Below are positions 10,864-21,654 of a stretch of 64,000 nucleotides of DNA, in pieces (positions within the stretch are counted from its first letter, which is position 1; each line of letters begins with the position of its first letter). The DNA is from Voacanga thouarsii (lineage: Eukaryota; Streptophyta; Magnoliopsida; Gentianales; Apocynaceae). The notes under the pieces are model-generated. The model ran no database searches, was not told the origin of the DNA, and was given only the letters and a program-made list of their open reading frames with translations. The stretch is taken from the NCBI GenBank assembly GCA_026120185.1, contig JANUWF010001468.1, positions 620,001-684,000 on the forward strand, given 5' to 3'. The position numbers and the translations under genes are program-made.

Positions 10864-11080
10864 TGATTCCTTAGACAATAGGACAAAAAATATTGATGAT
10901 CCTCAAAATATTCAATAATTTAGCCATTGGTTTCTAATGATCAAACGTTTCCCATTTAATTCCAAATTATCAAATCGTCTAAATACTGTCATGCCTTCTT
11001 ATTAATAGACTAACGATCAACTGTTAATTTTTCAATTACGTGATGTACACATGACATGTTTAAGAATACTAAGTATAATA
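10864..11080 (+). repeat. Solo arm of the fold-back family
   Basis: Begins GGACAAAAAATATTGATG and continues through TATCAAATCGTCTAAATACT, matching the left arm of the 2098-3792 element (TATCAAATCATCTAAATACT). No inverted partner is seen nearby. Confidence 0.55.
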
Positions 11081-11458
11081 CTCATGTGTTATTTGGGATA
11101 AGTCATTTTTTTTCTTATAATTTAAGTTAGATTATGTGTAGTAATATATAACTTTAAATATATAACTTTAAATTTTTTACTCTTGCATCATTTTTTATTT
11201 TTAAATATTCATAATAATGAAATATTTTATATTCGTCATGTGCATTACACAATATACGCCATCTAATTCATTTTTTCTTGTAATAATAGTAAGGAATGAT
11301 TTTGTATGTATCACCTTTTTTTGTGTCGATACTCTCTGAAGTACTTGACATAAATTGATACATGATATAAAGATTATCACATGACATTGTACCTATGAAG
11401 TAAATAATCTTATCATGATTATTAATAATAAGATACTTATACGAGTCATTTATAATTT

Positions 11459-11492
<34 letters not shown>

Positions 11493-11511
11493 GAGAGAGA
11501 GAGAGAGAGAG
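11459..11511. repeat. Compound SSR (CA)n-(TA)n-(GA)n
   Basis: About 12 CA units, four TA units, then about 10 GA units in direct succession. Confidence 0.9.
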
Positions 11512-11641
11512 ATTTTTTACAATGCAGATTTTAAGAAAACAAAAAGACTTTAACTTATTATCATTATAAAACTAATGGAAAGTAATTATGCTACCTTATT
11601 TGTATGGGAAAAAGAAAAGCAGCAGTAAGTCTCCTAAAAGT

Positions 11642-11648
<7 letters not shown>

Positions 11649-11687
<39 letters not shown>

Positions 11688-11702
11688 GAGAGAGAGAGAG
11701 AG
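11649..11702. repeat. Compound SSR (TA)n-(GA)n
   Basis: About 18 TA units followed by about 7 AG units. Same TA-to-GA order as the SSR at 11459. Confidence 0.9.
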
Positions 11703-11850
11703 AAACAGAATGCTTATGTGGTGATACGTGACAGAGTTAAATACTTTTGTAGTGACATGTGACAGAATTTAATTCCATTGAAGAGTTGCGGAGTGCTCCT
11801 ATAATAATATGTGGTAGAGTTAAATGCTCTTATTGTGACAAATGACAGAG

Positions 11851-11855
<5 letters not shown>

Positions 11856-11898
<43 letters not shown>
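11856..11898. repeat. (TA)n microsatellite
   Basis: About 21 uninterrupted TA units, preceded by GTGACA-AATGACAGAGTTGAA, which also recurs near 11730-11770 (short GTGACAGAGTTAA repeats). Confidence 0.9.
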
Positions 11899-11900
<2 letters not shown>

Positions 11901-12054
11901 CATCATTGTTTGTGGGGCCAAGACAAGATATTCTAGGTCGTTATATTAGCTTAATTCCTTTCCAAATTTCAGTATTTTCATTGTGGATGAGGCAAAATGC
12001 TCTAGCATAGCATGACAAAGTATTCTTCATGTCTAAGTGTAAAGTTATTAAGTA

Positions 12055-12185
<131 letters not shown>

Positions 12186-12599
12186 TTACCTAATATGAGA
12201 TGATAAGATTTTTATCTATCAGAATGTATACTACAACAACATCAACAGTACATTAATATTGAATTAGTGTAACTTTATTCCTCATCTTCAATATCTATCA
12301 AGCGAATTTCATTTCTGTCAAGAGTATTTTGAATCTTTTTGTTTATCATAAAACCTTTTCACTAAAAAAAAAATACTATAAATTCCTTTTCATTTTTTCG
12401 CGTTTGTGCTGGGACGCGGGAATGTCTAAATCGACTCATTTTAGTTTTTGTGACTAAGTATTTTTCACTTGACTAAATGTAAAGTAGTTGTGTACATCAT
12501 ATTTCTCTTTGTTTTGCCTCATTAGGGGCAAAAAAAGTTTTTGTGCCACTAGAATTATACACAACAATATACCTAAAATATTAATATTGAAGTTTAGTG

Positions 12600-12900
12600 C
12601 TACTTTAGTGCAAGTTTAGTCTAAATGTATATACTAAAAGTGATGAGGAGAGTGAATGGTCAAAAGATATTATTTTAGTAAATTTTAATTTTTTTTCCTT
12701 CTTCAAAATTTTTAAGATCTAATGGTCTAAAGAATCTCATAATAGATGGATCAGATTTTATTAACAATATCAAATTACTCTTTATATGATTCAGATTCAT
12801 TTGGTAGTTAGGAATAATTTAGTCATTTTATAATAATTTTTATTCTTTCTTCTTTTTTAATTTAAATTTTATTGGATAAGTTGCTCTTAGATTTAATAGC
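12600..12900 (+). repeat. Repeat module shared with 22930-23160
   Basis: TGTATATACTAAAAGTGATG...AGAGTGAATGGTC...GATCAGATTTTATTAA...ATTCAGATTCATTTGGTAGT matches a similar order of words at 22930-23160. Both copies lie directly in front of a gene-like pyrimidine-rich leader. Probably the edge of a transposable element. I see no coding content. Confidence 0.5.
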
Positions 12901-12929
12901 TCAAATTTAATAACAATTAATTCCATCCC

Positions 12930-13679
12930 TGCCTAAGCCCTATCCCACCCTGCGTCTCTCTGTCTTCCTTTTCCAAAACTCCCCCTCCCTTTTCTCTTTA
13001 CCTTTCTCTTCCATCGCCCCTTCCTCTTCCTACCTGAACTTTGATGATCTTCATAAACAAAACACGTACGAAACAATTTCATTCAAAGAAATTTCTAATG
13101 AAATTCGAGAAATTTTATTCGCTTTTCTTTCTCTTGGATACTGGTGGCATCTATTTTCTTGATGTTATAGGGGTTATTTTCTGCTTGATCAAAAAATATT
13201 TTCAGGAAGTTATAGCTGGATTGGAATGCAAAGAGAAGTAGTCAAAAGCTATTAATGAATCGGTCATTGAAAGTTCAAAAGAACTTGATTTGAGGAGAGA
13301 ATCAATTGAAGGCTAGGTTAAGCAAGAAGGATTCAGAGATTTGGAGCAGAAAAGGAAAAAAAAAAAGAACTGAAATCAATTTCTTGGGAGATTTGATTGC
13401 TTGTGGTTGTACAGTGAAATTTTGTTTGGAAGAGTGGTAGGGGAGTTGAGATTGGAAAAAAAAAAAAGGCCTTTCAAATCAAATCTGAACCTTGATTAAA
13501 GGTTTGATGAGCTTGAGTTCGAAATCAAGAAGCTTCAATTTGACAAGATTTCACTGACTTGAAACTTTGATTGGTAAATCTAGATGGTAAAATATGCATT
13601 TTCATATTGTTCAAAATTCTAAAAGCTTTTATCATTTGATCATTTTTTGTAAATCCTAATTTCCTTGCTCCAATTACAG
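12930..13679 (+). other. 5' UTR and leader intron of RS31-like pseudogene
   Basis: CT-rich leader (CCCTCCC, CTCTTCC runs, 12930-13030) typical of a plant 5' UTR, running to a donor GGTAAATC at 13574. A leader intron follows, with acceptor TTACAG ending at 13679. Leader introns are common in SR-protein genes. The small ORF 13041-13241 is probably not translated into anything meaningful. Confidence 0.4.
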
Positions 13680-13801
13680 GTTGTAAAGGAAGCTTCGATA
13701 CTGTGCTTGAGGTGAAATGAGGCTAATTTTTTTGTGGGAGTCTGACCTGGAGAGCCTCTTCAGAAGATATGGAAAGGTTGACAGGGTGGATATGAAGACT
13801 G

Positions 13802-15513
13802 GTAAGTCTCCTTTGTATTTGAATCATGGTTTTTTTTTTCCCCATACCAATGCAGTAAGTGCCATAGCAAAGTAGGATGTGAATGGTTAGTGCTGTGTGT
13901 TGTACCTTAACTCTTTTTAGTTTGGAAACAAGGTAATTCTTTTTCTAAATATTTTGGCTACTGCCTGATTTGGAGACTAGGAAGGAGGGTGCTGCTAGAC
14001 TTCTAATTCTGTCACTGAGTTTCTTTAGTATGTTCCTTGGGGTGGGATATGGCAGGGTGACACATCTAAAGTTCCTCCACCTCTAAAAATTATTTGACAA
14101 TTGCTATAAAAAAAAAAAAAAGGTCTCCTGTCCTCTATTTGCACTTCTCTCTCATTTTAAAAGCAAAAGCAAGTTATTTGTTTTTCGTGTGGAGTTTTTT
14201 TTTTTTTTTAGGTAGGGGTAGCGGTTAATTAAATACTTATTATTACCTCTTCTTAGTTTCAAGCATTACTGCTGGCAATGAAATTTCAATCTAATCTATG
14301 TGGCTTAGAACATTTCTCATACCGTCATATAGATTAATGAAAACATTGCTTGGAGAAATTGGTAGGGAATTCATGAATGTAATGGTGCTTTAAGGGCTAG
14401 CAAGAACTTTTCAGTTGAACTCCTTGCAATTTATGTTGTGGGGTTAAAAAAATTTATAACTAGATAGCTAACACATTCATATTTTATTACTTCTTCATTA
14501 GAAATGGATAACACCCCCACCCCACTCCCTCTAAATAGGGTTATGTAAAATGCATGTGTATCCCTGTACTGGATATTCTATTACATGATGTCTAATCTAA
14601 GTGAACAGAATTAGCCAGCAATGCAATAACTACAAGTTTTTGGACTTAAGTGTGATTAGGTTCTACTGTCTCTATAAAGAAACCTATAGAGATTGTGCTT
14701 GGTTTCTTTAAGGTGAAATAGCAATAGTATTGAATTTGTACCTATGTTGGCTAATCTTGACATGACTCCTAAATGAAATATTGGCAGATGCATGCCTTTG
14801 CTGGCCAATCTTAAGATTGACCCCTTATTTACTTTTATGGGGTATGATGGGTAGGCATTAAGTTTGACATATTTTATTTTATTTTGTCAGTGTGTCTATC
14901 TTTGTATGTCTATGCTTTTGTGCTTGTCTTGAGGAAGTTGTAAACGATCAAGTTCACTAGAGTGCCATCAAGTAGTGAACTAAATCCACAATAACTGCCA
15001 ATCCTGTACTCCATGAGATTGATACGTCTACAAAATCAGGGTCCTTCCTTGGAGATCACTTGTTATTGTAGTTGTATAATGATGGATCCTGAGTTTGCAA
15101 CTGAAGATCTTCAATCTTTACATGTTGAGTTTTGTGTGGTGTTAGGATGCATTTACAAAAAGCAGAAGTAATTTTTGAAGTTGTGAAACCCCAATACTCA
15201 TAATTCTTTGGCACATGATTACACCACAATGTCCATACAATCCTAGCTAATAGATGGGTTCTTCTGCATTTCATTTCCTGGCAGTAACAAGTGTTGTCTT
15301 CTTGTTTCCAAGAAGAGCCCTCTGATCTACCAGGGCATCTCCATCATACATTTTCCACAATCATTATTGCCTTCATTCCTCCTGTCTTTTGCCCAACCTT
15401 CATTTCAAACATTACACTTGTCGACCTCGAAACTGAGGCAGCAGGAAAAAATAGAGAAAGCACCACCTTCCACTTTACATTTTCCCACAATAAGACATCC
15501 ACCGTTAAGTGTG
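13802..15513. other. Intron 1 of RS31-like pseudogene, left part
   Basis: Starts with a good donor (GTAAGT at 13802). Nothing recognisable to about 15000. At 15050-15500 there is gene-like debris on the minus strand (for example HLLARIVWTLWCNHVPKNYE) of unknown family, continuing to the Copia-2 junction. Confidence 0.4.
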
Positions 15514-15655
15514 TGTTGAGATTTGTATCTTTGTTAGGGTCTTATTGAGAAATGAAGAGTATAAATAATTCTAGGGACTTGTATGCAAAATTGTAAAGGC
15601 TGTATATAAGCCTAAATCATTATCGAATAAATTAAGTTTTACTCGATTAATCAAT
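15514..15655 (+). repeat. Copia-2 5' LTR
   Basis: 142 bp. Contains a TATA-like GTATAAATAA at about 15559. Matches 20569-20710 at 139 of 142 positions by eye. Confidence 0.92.
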
Positions 15656-15953
15656 TTGGTATCAGAGCCAAACCCTAGCCGTAACCCGCTACAGTACTTG
15701 CTCCGCCACTACAGTACTCGCTTCGCCCGCTACAATACCGGCGCCGCCCACTATAGTAACTCGCTCCAGTAACAGTAACCCTCATTTCTATTTAGGCCCC
15801 TCACCACTTCAAGTTTATTTTCTATCTCCGTGCCCGTGTGGGGAGGGCGATACCCCAAGGGTCCCGAGATAGCATGAAGATGTAGAAGTTCTAGACAGAT
15901 CTTGATGTATAGAAGATCGAGATCGGGTCAAGGAGAAGAAGAAGGGTAAGTAT

Positions 15954-17141
15954 GTGATAGACTCGTGTGATAGGTGTGAGGAACCCGAATACGAGTCGAT
16001 GATAGAGGCTAGCAAGAATACGATGGAGAAGGTGATTAAGAAATTGGATCCTGCAGATCTTGAGACATTGATGCGGTTTATGAGGATGTCGGGGGGTGAA
16101 AATTTTGCGAGGCCACCTGTTGTTAAGGTGGAACTTCCACCTATTGATCTGAAACTCGATGGGCCAGCAACGTATCTGAGCTGGTCACGTCGGGTGAGGT
16201 ATACTCTAGAAGGAAGGAATCTAGGGGAGTACTTGACAACTGAGAAAGCAGGGCCAGCTGAGAGCACTGTAGGGAGAGATGAGTGGAAGTCAATTCACAT
16301 GTTGGTGTACATATGGCTTCTCAACTCAATGGTCCCGTCTATTGCTACGACAGTGGATGGCATCGAGAAGGTCAATGATGTCTGGGAGAAGTTGAGGAGA
16401 ACCTATGATGGTGTGGGGAACAATTTGAGGATGTTCCAGATTAAGAGGGCCATCTATGCTACAGTCCAAGGAGATAGGACAGTGCAGGAGTATGCCACAG
16501 AGTTGGAGCGCTTGTGGCTAGATCATAATCATTTCTCGCCTCAAGCAGGTTGTAAAGATCCTAAGTGTAAGAAACGAGAGGCCTTGATTCAGGAGAGGAT
16601 TATGTTATTTGTCCAGGGGTTAGCCCCAGCATTTGAGCAAAGGACAGCGATGCTGCTAGCTCAGACAAGGATCCCTTCACTTGAGAAGGTGGTCTCAGCC
16701 ATGATACAGGAGGAAAGTCGTATTAAGCTACAGGTTGGGACAGGCGGACATCCTGGGATGAAGTCAGTACTAGTGGTCTCCAACTCAAGTAACACAGGGT
16801 TCAAATGGGAGACTAGGCAGTGCTACAACTGTGGTGAAGTAGGTCATCTGAAACAAGATTGTCCTAAGCCACCCAAGGAGAGAGACTTAAGTGGACGTGG
16901 ACAGTTTGCAGGTCATGGTCGCGGCCGTAGGGGCAGAAGAGATGGAAAAGGCTATCGGGCCAATCTGATAGTAGCGGAGAAAAAGGAAGAGGCGGGTGTG
17001 GTCTTTACTGAGGAAGACTATGCGCTATTAGAAATACTGAGAAGGAAGCAGAGAGCAGCAGGTGATGGAGACAAGAAGAGTACGATTGAGGATGCATCCA
17101 CCTCCTCTTTGCCCATGGGTAACACTGCTACATATGCTTAA
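15954..17141 (+). pseudogene. Copia-2 gag (complete frame)
   Basis: 395 codons open. It carries acidic, charged helices, a gag region with YLSWSRRVRYTLEGRNLGEY and VWEKLRRTYDGVGNN, and a CCHC zinc knuckle CYNCGEVGHLKQDCPKP near codon 293. It is followed by an RG-rich tail (GHGRGRRGRRDGKG). Ends at a TAA directly before the protease region. Family knowledge: this forms the element's particle and packages its RNA. It is the only full gag among the four copia elements here, and could in principle be translated even though pol is broken. Confidence 0.85.
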
Positions 17142-17432
17142 TTGACCAAAGGTACTGGTAACACACATGCTTTTGCCTCTATCTCCACCACTAGATCACC
17201 AGAATGGATCGTGGATTCTAATGCATCTCGACATGTGACAGGTAATGCTAGTGACTTCTCTTCCTATACTCACTTAGCAATGCCAGAGAGCTTCCAGACC
17301 ACTGATGGGATAGCACAGCCTATGGTTGGTAAGGGTACAGTGAATTGTACGGGTTCAGTAACTTTGTCCAATGTTTTGCATGCTCCTTCTTTCCCAGTAA
17401 ATCTTTTATCTATTAGTGCCATTATACTCTAA
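17142..17432 (+). pseudogene. Copia-2 protease, active site altered
   Basis: Reads EWIVDSNASRHVTGN, where the family has D-S/T-G-A. The glycine of the catalytic loop is Asn. VLHAPSFPVNLLSIS marks the protease end. Closed by TAA at 17430 (family continues with Q-L-x-C, so CAA to TAA). Confidence 0.8.
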
Positions 17433-17549
17433 CTAAAATGTGTGGTTTCGTTTGATATTCCCAAGGTGATCTTCCAAGAGAAGGAGACGGGCTAGAGACT
17501 TAGGACTAGCACGTGGCGTAATGGACTATGGTACCTGGATCGTGAGGGG

Positions 17550-18797
17550 ATGGACTCAGCATTGATATCTATGGTGGAGAAGGTAGGAGTGGGAGGATCT
17601 GAGATAAGTGCTGAGGATGTGTTGAATGTGTCCCATGCGTTGTTGATGCTCCATCACCAACGCATGGGACACATTTCGTTTAGTGTGTTAAGTCGGTTGT
17701 ATCCAGTTTTATTTGAAAATGCTAATAAACAGAAAGTTGTGTGTGATGCATGTGAATTTGGAAAACTTAGTAGAAGTTCTTATGTTAGTTTTGGTCATAG
17801 AACCTCTTGTGCTTTTGATTTGATACATTCTGATGTTTGGGGACCTTGTTCCACGAGTTCTATGAATGGTTTTAGATATTTTGTGACTTTTATTAATTGT
17901 TTTTCTCGTGTTACTTGGTTGTATTTGATGAAAAATAAGAGTGATGTATTTGACTGCTTCAAAGACTTTCATGGGTCTATTCAGACTTAATATGGAGCAG
18001 TAGTGAAAATATTGAGGTCTGATAATAGTACAGAGTATACCAATAGAGCATTGCGGAATACTTGTCAGCTCAAGGCATACAACATCAGACTACATGTCCA
18101 TACACACCAGCTCAAAATGGGGTAGCAGAAAGGAAAAACAAACACCTTCTAGAGACAGCTAGAAGCATGATGATCGCAATGAATATCCCAAAATAGTTAT
18201 AGGGGCAAGCGGTCTTAATAGCTGCTCAATTTATCAACAGGATGCCCTCAAGAGTGTTAGACTGGAAGTCTCCATGTGAAATATTGAAAGGAGATAATGG
18301 TTCATTTCCTCCCATTGAAGGTGTTTGGTTGTGTGTGTTTTGTGAAGGACAACAGACCATCCGTAGGGAAGTTTGGTCCTAGAGCCGTGAAATGTGTCTT
18401 TGTAGGATACTCTGCTATCCAAAAGGGGTATGTTTGCTGGAGTCCAGTAGAGAAAAGGTTGTTTGTAAGCATGGATGTGCATTTTCGAGAGTTTGAGCCA
18501 TATTATACACTGGAGGTGATCTCACCCATTGGTGACTTTTCTGATAAAGAATGTATGAGGCGAGAGGGGGAGAATGGTGAGAGGTTGGTGAATGTAGGAT
18601 CAATTCCCTTATCGATTCCTTATTCTGTTGAGAGGATAGAATCAGTTGAGGAGCATGAGAACAAAGAAGAGGGGGAACCCGTAGGTGTTGGGACTCAGGC
18701 ACAGGGGGAGTTGAGAGTGTATACCAGGAGGAGGCAGAATGAGGTGCCAGAGTCAACATCTACAGTACCACTAGTGCTATCAAGTCCCTTATCCTAG
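17550..18797 (+). pseudogene. Copia-2 integrase
   Basis: LLMLHHQRMGHIS (pre-integrase), then a zinc-binding C-x2-C segment (VVCDACEFGKLS), LIHSDVWGP (first D), a TAA near 17988 replacing Q in IQTQYG, LRSDNSTEYTN (second D; family G is S), QNGVAERKN (E), then TAG codons near 18195-18201 where the family has W. The C-terminal part (LKVFGCVCFVKDNRPSVGKF, VKCVFVGYS) is open from 18297 to 18797. A 51-nt palindrome lies across 17625-17675. Confidence 0.85.
17625..17675. repeat. 51-nt near-perfect palindrome in Copia-2 pol
   Basis: Left arm 17625-17642 (AATGTGTCCCATGCGTTG) is the exact reverse complement of 17658-17675. Inside, TGATG (17644-17648) pairs with CATCA (17652-17656) around CTC. One mismatched pair separates the two stems. 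Confidence 0.93.
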
Positions 18798-18881
18798 CCT
18801 ACTCCAACTTCTGAGACACCCACACCACCCTCAAACTCAGAAGACACGAGCAATATAATTCCTTCTTCTCATCCTACTCCC

Positions 18882-20195
18882 ATGATAGTAAGAAAGACCT
18901 CTCACAATAATGCGGGAATTCCCCCCGACCGTTATGGTTTCCCACATAATATTGCTCAGTTTATCTCATACTCTAACTTATCACCTACGTATGGAGCATT
19001 CATTACATCTTTGGACTCTGTTACTTTACCTAAGTGTTGGCAGGATGCTAAAGAGGATCCAAAGTGGAAAGCAGCTATGCAAGAAGAACTTGGAGCTCTA
19101 GATAAGAACAGAACTTGGGAGATAGTGTCACTACCACCAGGCAAGAAGGCAGTGGGGTGCAAGTGGGTGTTCATAGTAAAGCAGACCCCGGAAGGAAAAA
19201 TTGATTGCTACAAAGCACGATTGGTGATAAAGGGTTATAGTCAGACATATGGCATTGACTATGATGAGACCTTTGCTCTTGTGGCCAAGATGGGAACAGT
19301 AAGGACACTTGTCTCCATTGCAATGAATGGGGGTTGGAAACTACATCAGTTGGATGTTAAAAATGCATTTCTTCACAGAGATCTGCTAGAAGAGGTGTAT
19401 ATGGAGGTTCCCCCAAGCTTTGGTACAAAACAGACAGTGGACAAGGTTTGTAGATTAAGGAAGTCACTGTATGGGTTGAAATAGTCTCCTAGAGCTTGGT
19501 TTGACAAGTTCAGAAGAGCTATGGTAAGCATGGGCTATCAGCAAATCAATACCGATCACACAGTGTTCTTTCGACAACAAGACGGTCACATTATTATTTT
19601 AGCAGTGTATGTGGATGATATGATTATCACCGATGATGACGAGTGTGAGATTGCTCAGCTGAAGGCAAAACTGGGCAAAGAGTTTGAGGTGAAGGACCTC
19701 GGGCAGCTAAAATACTTCCTGGGGATTGAGGTGGCTCGTAGAGAAGAGGGGATTGTTCTATCTCAAAGGAAGTATGCGTTAAACTTACTCACAGAGACGG
19801 GCATATTGGGTTGCAAGCTTGCGGTTTCACCAATTGATCAGATGTTCAAGTTGAGCGCAGAGGCAGGAAAGCCGGTTGATCGTGAGCGGTACCAGAGGTT
19901 GGTAGGACGTCTCATCTATCTGAGTCACACTCGTCCTGACATATCATTTGCTGTGAGTATGGTGAGCCGCTACATGCATGACCTAAGGAAGGGCCACATG
20001 GACGCAGTGTACCAAATTCTGAGGTACCTGAAGAATGCATCAGGGAAGGGGTTGATCTTCAAGAAGAATGGACATCTAAACATTGAGGGCTATTGTGACT
20101 CTGACTGTGCAAGTTGTGCTGATGATAGAAAGTCCACAACTGGATATTACATGTTTGTAGGAGGTAATTTGGTATCCTGGAAAAGTAAGAAGTAG
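18882..20195 (+). pseudogene. Copia-2 reverse transcriptase
   Basis: WKAAMQEELGALDKNRTWEI, VGCKWVFIVKQTPEGKIDCY, LHQLDVKNAFLHRDLLEEVY, RKSLYGLK then TAG (family Q, 19482-19484), SPRAWFDKF and VYVDDMIITDD with the catalytic YVDD near 19608. LGIEVARREEGIVLSQRKYA and RPDISFAVSMVSRYMH follow. One TAG inside the domain and one at 20193. Otherwise well preserved. Confidence 0.88.
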
Positions 20196-20561
20196 TCAGT
20201 GATTGCAAGGTCGACAGCAGAGGCTGAGTATAGGGCTATGGCTTTAGGAGTTGCAGAGATTGTGTGGTTGAGAACTTTGTTAGTAGAGCTCAAGATGGAT
20301 CAAGAAGTCAAAATGAAGCTGTGGTACGACAGCAAGTCCGCAATTAGCATTGCCAATAACCCCGTACAACATGACAGAACCAAACATGTGGAGATTGATA
20401 GGTTCTTCATCAAAGAAAAGCTGGATAGTGGACTATTGGATCTGGGACATGTAGCTACTAGAGAGCAAGTGGCTGACTGTCTCACTAAAGGACTTAGTTC
20501 ATTAGATCTCTCAAGATTGTGTGACAAGATGGGCTTAATGGATATCTTCTACCCATCTTGA
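20196..20561 (+). pseudogene. Copia-2 RNase H tail
   Basis: Begins after a TAG at 20193-20195 (K-K-stop-S-V-I-A-R, family Q). Reads ARSTAEAEYRAMALGVAEI, LWYDSKSAISIANNPVQHDR, KHVEIDRFFIKEKLD and ADCLTKGLSS, ending in a normal stop eight bases before the 3' LTR. Confidence 0.88.
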
Positions 20562-20568
20562 GGGGGAG

Positions 20569-20710
20569 TGTTGAGATTTGTATCTTTGTTAAGGTCTTAT
20601 TGAGAAATGAAGAGTATAAATAATTCTAGGGACTTGTATGCAAAATTGTAAAGGCTGTATATAAGCTTAAATCGTTATCGAATAAATTAAGTTTTACTCG
20701 ATTAATCAAT
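20569..20710 (+). repeat. Copia-2 3' LTR
   Basis: Begins directly after the polypurine tract AGGGGGAG. Differs from the 5' LTR at a G/A, a C/T and an A/G position. Confidence 0.92.
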
Positions 20711-21529
20711 TGTGGGTATTCCTTGACATCGCTTAGTTCATCACCCAAGGTCTGTTGCTGATTTTACCGGGCTGTAGTTTTTAGATTTAAAGATTGGTCT
20801 TTTTGTTATCGGGGGAAAACTTTGATGATGGTTTGCAATTTTACAGGTGAAGAATTTGTTAAGGTACTCTGTTGAGAGTGGATTTTTTACTCGGCTTTTC
20901 TTTGCATATTTTAGCTGAAATGTTCTTGCTTCTCCTTTTCACAATACAAGATTTGCTTTTATTTACATGTTTGATGAGAGAGATGGGGAGGATGCTATCT
21001 ATGGACTTGATCGTATTGAATTTGGCAGGAAGGGACGTAGGCTACATGTTGAATGGACAAAGGTGATTCACCTAGCTAGATATCATGTATTTTTCTTGCA
21101 TTATCTTTTATTCCTTTACTTACAAGAATTGACTGATTGTTGTGACGTAGGAAGACCGTGTGGTAGGAGGCCTAAGAGTTCGAGGAAATCTTCTTCTAAT
21201 TTAAGACCCTTGAAGACTTTGTTTGTCTTAAACTTTGATCCATACAACACTAAGATAAGGGATTTAGAGAGGCACTTTGATCGATATGGGAAACTACTTA
21301 ATGTGAGGATCAGGAGGAACTTTTCATTTATTCAGTATCAATCGCAGGAGGATGCCACTAAGGAACTTTGATCCTTAAGTTTCTTTTTAAAACAACGGGC
21401 ACAACCTCCACGTGAAAACGCCAACTAGTATATTTCTATTGCATAATACTTACTACCAAAAATACTACAATATATTCCATTGCATTATAGTAACTAACTT
21501 GAGCATTTATTATGAAGGATTCTTTACTT

Positions 21530-21650
21530 GTCGATATTTATAGCAATTGTGTACATATAATTCTTGTATGAATTGGCGCATAAGGAATGAATATATATCA
21601 AGAGTATTTTTGGCCTTGTAACTTATCACGAAATATTTTTACTGCAATTT
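21530..21650 (+). repeat. Outlying copy of the 9.4-12.6 kb repeat module
   Basis: ATTCTTTACTTGTCGATATTTATAGCAATTGTGTACATATAAT, then GCATAAGGAATGAATATATA, GAGTATTTTTGGCCTTGT and TATCACGAAATATTTTTACTGC, the same word order as the modules at 9720-9790 and 9960-10040. Confidence 0.45.
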
Positions 21651-21654
21651 TTTT

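Larger units (their letters stand above)
15514..20710 (+). mobile_element. Copia-2: Ty1/copia element with 142-bp LTRs
   Basis: 5' LTR 15514-15655, primer-binding site TGGTATCAGAGCC at 15657, gag-pol, polypurine tract TTGAGGGGGAG (20559-20567), 3' LTR 20569-20710. The LTRs differ at three positions, all transitions. The terminal bases are TGTTGAG...AATCAAT. The flanks share TGTG but no clean 5-bp target duplication can be fixed. Order is gag, PR, INT, RT, RNase H. The coding region has at least six premature stops, most of them CAG/CAA read as TAG/TAA. Lies in sense orientation in the first coding intron of the RS31-like pseudogene. The LTRs are unusually short for a full-length copia element. 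Confidence 0.93.
13717..21371 (+). pseudogene. RS31-like: RS31-type SR splicing factor, truncated pseudogene
   Basis: Exon pieces: 13717-13801, about 20950-21062 and 21151-21371. They read SDLESLFRRYGKVDRVDMKT, then [20 protein letters not shown]...[14 protein letters not shown], then [20 protein letters not shown] and [20 protein letters not shown] to [14 protein letters not shown]. This is the two-RRM layout of plant RS31/RS40-type splicing factors. Defects: RNP2 of RRM1 is deleted (MRLIFLWE goes straight to SDLE), and exon 2 begins CAAG/ATTTG, where an in-frame join needs GA after the acceptor, so the junction is shifted by one base. A further one-base frame problem sits at the start of exon 3. 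The stop at 21371 precedes any RS domain. Intron 1 (7.1 kb) contains Copia-2. I conclude a pseudogene, although transcription is possible. Confidence 0.8.

Noticed and set aside
11459..11511. Possible CRISPR-like or satellite array
   Set aside because: Pure dinucleotide SSRs without spacers.
15291..15548. 85-aa ORF ending in the Copia-2 5' LTR
   Set aside because: It crosses the element boundary and has no recognised domain.
18415..18759. Long antisense ORFs over the Copia-2 integrase and RT (for example 114 aa)
   Set aside because: They are shadows of the sense-strand pol frame with no motif of their own.
20967..21371. 134-codon ORF that seems to be a single exon of the RS31-like gene
   Set aside because: It reads through a normal intron (21063-21150); the middle part is not RS31-like, so the exons are separate.
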